This document shows, one piece after another, positions 4,573 to 6,365 of a stretch of 6,365 nucleotides of DNA; positions within the stretch are counted from its first letter, which is position 1; every line of letters begins with the position of its first letter. The position numbers were made by a program, and so were the translations under genes. This stretch comes from Minisyncoccota bacterium (GTDB lineage: Bacteria; Patescibacteria; Paceibacteria; UBA9973), in the NCBI GenBank assembly GCA_028696935.1, contig JAQVGE010000058.1, positions 1 through 6,365 of the forward strand. Direction: 5' to 3'. Below the pieces are notes generated by a model that worked only from the letters and a program-made list of their open reading frames with translations, was not told where the DNA came from and did no database searches.

Positions 4573-4603
4573 AATAAAATTCCCCGATAAGGGGAATTTT
4601 ATT
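4573..4603 (-). terminator. Intrinsic terminator of ndk
   Basis: Bases 4573-4585 and 4591-4603 form a perfect 13-bp stem with a CCCC/GGGG core and a 5-nt loop. On the minus strand the 3' arm continues into a T-rich run (ATTTTATTTTTAAA). It begins three bases after the ndk stop codon and should end the ndk transcript. Confidence 0.88.
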
Positions 4604-4605
4604 AA

Positions 4606-5121
4606 TTATTTTTTCTTGGCTTGAGTAAAAATTTCGTGAGTAGCTTGATAGGAATATAATTCTGTTTCAGAAAACCAATAATCAATTTCTTCTTTTGCTT
4701 CTTCTGGATTACCAGATGCATGAATAATATTTGGAACACCTAAATTATTCTCATCTGCATACAAAAAACTCATATGGGCATAATCCCCACGAATGGTACC
4801 AGGTTGAGCTTCTTTGGGTTCAGTTGATCCAACCATCTTTCTAATCAAAGCAACGGCCTCAATTCCTTCAAGAACAAAGGCAATAACTGGACCTTCTTGC
4901 ATCATACTAAGCGTGACATCAAAAGCTTTTTGGCCACGACGTGAAATCATTTTCCCTATACTTTCATAATGATGAAGGAAATGGTCATAGCTTGGTTGGA
5001 GCATTTTAGCTCCAACAATCTTAAGTCCTGCTCTTTCAAAACGAGAAAGGATTTCTCCAACAATCCCCCGTTGGACTGAATCTGGCTTAAAAACAATTAG
5101 TGATCGTTCAATTGTTGACAT
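4606..5121 (-). CDS. ndk: Nucleoside diphosphate kinase, with two short insertions
   Basis: Ndk transfers the gamma phosphate between nucleoside triphosphates and diphosphates through a phosphohistidine, balancing the cell's NTP and dNTP pools. The opening TIERSLIVFKPDSV places K12 exactly as in the family. HHYES supplies the conserved tyrosine (Y52), GPVIAFVLEG follows at 77-86, and the Kpn-loop region GSTEPKEAQPGTIRGDYA spans 98-115, with R111. The catalytic histidine is H134 in NIIHASG, where family members usually have NxxHGSD. At 171 residues it is longer than the usual 140-150. Two additions explain this: about six residues around 55-68 (GKMISRRGQKAFD) and about ten between TIRGDYA and NIIH (HMSFLYADENNLGVP). 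There is also a short basic tail. It is preceded by its own promoter and followed by its own terminator, so it is probably monocistronic, possibly with read-through from the upstream ATPase gene. Confidence 0.95.
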   Translation of the reverse strand: MSTIERSLIVFKPDSVQRGIVGEILSRFERAGLKIVGAKMLQPSYDHFLHHYESIGKMISRRGQKAFDVTLSMMQEGPVIAFVLEGIEAVALIRKMVGSTEPKEAQPGTIRGDYAHMSFLYADENNLGVPNIIHASGNPEEAKEEIDYWFSETELYSYQATHEIFTQAKKK

Positions 5122-5155
5122 AATAATATATAATTTAAACTAATAAGGTTTGGAC

Positions 5156-5184
5156 ATTATACTCTAAAAACAAAATATAAACAA
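5156..5184 (-). promoter_or_regulatory. Promoter of ndk
   Basis: On the minus strand TTGTTT (5184-5179) is separated by 17 bases from a perfect TATAAT (5161-5156). Transcription should begin near 5149, giving a leader of about 28 nt without any Shine-Dalgarno-like sequence. A closer AT-rich box (TATATA at 5132-5127) could act as a leaderless alternative but is weak evidence in such AT-rich DNA. Confidence 0.55.
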
Positions 5185-5198
5185 ACGTAAAAGATTGA

Positions 5199-6365
5199 TT
5201 AATTTGTCTTATATTTAGCCATTATTTCGCCCTCAACCTCCTCTCTGGGACGACCATATTTAAGATAGGACAACTCTTTAATCTTCGAAACAATCTCGGG
5301 GTTTCCTTCTTGTGGAGCAATCGTCTCTATATTAAAAGGTTTAGTTGGCTGGCCATTTATAAGCATTGAAATATAAGCATTGTAGTTATCAAGTTTAATT
5401 AAATCAGAAGCCGTAAAGGTTGGTTTGAATTTATTTTCTAAGAATTGAGCATCTTCTGAGCTAACCCGAAAAACGGCCATTGATCCTACATTTCCGAAAA
5501 CGGCATTTCTAATACTTTCATCTAACTGAGAAATATATTGATGAGCAACAGTTAGAGATAGTCTGTATTTACGAGCTTCTGATAAAATTGAAGAAATAGA
5601 ATCAGTTGTTACATTTTGAAATTCATCAATGTACAAATAAAAATCATTCATTTTTTGACCATACATATCAACTCGTGACAAAGCTGCCATTTGAATTTTC
5701 CCAACAATTAAAAGACCGATAAGATTGGCATTTATTTCTCCTAATCTTCCCTTAGAGAGATTAACAAGTAAGATCTTCTTATTATCCATAATATCCCTAA
5801 AATTAAGAATTGATTTTTCCTGCAAGACAACTGGCCTCATTATGTCGTTTGAGATAAAATTATCAAATTTTGAAGTAATATATGGAACAAAATTCTCCAA
5901 CGATTGATCCCCACTCGTTTTTTCTGCATTCTCCCAAAACTGTTTAATTATTGGATTTTTACAGTGGGCTAATTTCATATCACGAAAAGCTTTATCTGAT
6001 AGAACTCTTCCAATTTCAAGTAGAGTCGAACCACTTTCGGGATGATCCATTACCAGAAAAGCTGAGTTCTTAAAATATTGCTCAAACATTGGACCTCCTG
6101 AAGTCTTCATATCAAAAAGTTTATTAAAAATACTCATGAGCTCGTTAACCACAAAAGTTTTTTGCTCTGGGTATTTTGGGTCATATTCAAGCATATTTAG
6201 ACCCATTGGTCGTGCCGTATAAGCTGGGTCAAAATAAATAACATCGTCTATTCGCTCTTTAGGGATACGAGAAAGGATTGTTTGAATATCTGTTCCGTGT
6301 GGGTCAATATAACAAACACCATCACCATTTTTAATATCTTGAGTAATCATATTAAGTAAAATATT
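5199..6365 (-). CDS. VirD4/TraG-like type IV secretion ATPase, C-terminal part (5' truncated by window)
   Basis: The frame stays open to the window edge: five codons (NILLN) precede the Met at 6350, so that Met is internal and 388 residues are visible. Numbered from that Met: GVCYIDPHGTDIQTILSRIP (11-30) and DDVIYFDPAYTARPMGLNML (35-54) are the strands that follow the Walker A loop in VirD4/TrwB/HerA-like ATPases. The Walker B is FYLYIDEFQNV (237-247, D242 and E243). SEARKYRLSLTVAHQYISQLDESIRNAVFGNVGSMAVFRVSSEDAQFLE (257-305) contains the sensor-type glutamine and the arginine-bearing segment typical of TraD/TraG proteins, and GQPTKPFNIET (333-343) is the usual closing strand. These RecA-like motors couple ATP hydrolysis to DNA movement in conjugation. 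Walker A and any N-terminal membrane segments lie outside the window. Related proteins are common in Patescibacteria, where their cargo and role are uncertain. No terminator hairpin separates it from ndk. Confidence 0.86.
   Translation of the reverse strand, partial: NILLNMITQDIKNGDGVCYIDPHGTDIQTILSRIPKERIDDVIYFDPAYTARPMGLNMLEYDPKYPEQKTFVVNELMSIFNKLFDMKTSGGPMFEQYFKNSAFLVMDHPESGSTLLEIGRVLSDKAFRDMKLAHCKNPIIKQFWENAEKTSGDQSLENFVPYITSKFDNFISNDIMRPVVLQEKSILNFRDIMDNKKILLVNLSKGRLGEINANLIGLLIVGKIQMAALSRVDMYGQKMNDFYLYIDEFQNVTTDSISSILSEARKYRLSLTVAHQYISQLDESIRNAVFGNVGSMAVFRVSSEDAQFLENKFKPTFTASDLIKLDNYNAYISMLINGQPTKPFNIETIAPQEGNPEIVSKIKELSYLKYGRPREEVEGEIMAKYKTN

Noticed and set aside
4546..4574. A perfect TTGACA at 4546-4551 on the plus strand, suggesting a plus-strand promoter.
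   Set aside because: At 16-18 bases only A-rich sequence (TAAAAA) follows, and any transcript would at once meet the ndk terminator and run antisense into ndk. Probably chance.
5725..5907. A 60-codon plus-strand frame within the VirD4/TraG-like gene.
   Set aside because: It is antisense to conserved ATPase sequence and has no start signals.
6348..6350. Met at 6350 as the start of the VirD4/TraG-like protein.
   Set aside because: The frame stays open to the window edge, and the sequence after it matches the region just behind Walker A, so the real N-terminus must lie further upstream.
1..6365. CRISPR array, insertion sequence, prophage or toxin-antitoxin pair.
   Set aside because: I saw no spaced direct repeats, transposase motifs, terminal inverted repeats with target duplications, or paired small ORFs. 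The VirD4-like gene alone does not show a mobile element.

Overview
This is a low-GC, gene-dense bacterial window with nine protein genes, two of them cut by the window edges, and one strongly suspected RNA gene. The standard code fits throughout: no UGA codon interrupts a conserved domain. Short housekeeping proteins (63-aa bL35, 113-aa bL20, 168-aa IF3, a TruB with no room for a PUA domain), a VirD4/TraG-like ATPase of a kind frequent in Patescibacteria, and several genes that appear to be transcribed without a leader all suggest a Candidate Phyla Radiation bacterium, probably of the Parcubacteria type. That placement is inference from gene content; no rRNA is present.

Layout. At 1-246 (+) lies the C-terminal end of a phosphohexomutase, converging on truB (239-994, -); their stop codons share an 8-bp palindrome. 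A 96-bp gap then carries divergent, overlapping promoters for truB and for the infC-rpmI-rplT operon (1091-2175, +). The operon encodes translation initiation factor IF3 and ribosomal proteins bL35 and bL20. It has two similar hairpin elements, one before infC and one before rplT, and ends in a perfect bidirectional terminator. On the minus strand follow a LOG/DprA-like Rossmann protein (2209-2829) and a beta-CASP metallo-beta-lactamase RNase (2861-4231, start revised inward from 4258).

The 4232-4605 gap has no protein gene but is not empty. It holds the promoter of the RNase gene, an orphan intrinsic terminator (4302-4336), a segment of about 150 nt whose two ends pair into a long interrupted stem, and a sigma70-like promoter in the same orientation. 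I read this as a minus-strand non-coding RNA gene with the rod-and-bubble outline of 6S RNA. Then come ndk (4606-5121, -) with its own terminator and promoter, and the C-terminal 388 residues of a VirD4/TraG-like ATPase (5199-6365, -), which runs off the window.

How the genes fit together. Most of the window serves RNA and translation: tRNA pseudouridylation (TruB), initiation (IF3), the large ribosomal subunit (bL35, bL20), RNA processing or decay (beta-CASP RNase), nucleotide supply (Ndk) and possibly RNA polymerase control (6S-like RNA). The mutase belongs to sugar-phosphate metabolism and the last gene to DNA transfer or a pilus-like machine. truB, the LOG-like gene and the RNase gene each have a -10 element so close to the ATG that the message should start at or within a few bases of the start codon, whereas infC has a leader with a Shine-Dalgarno-like site.
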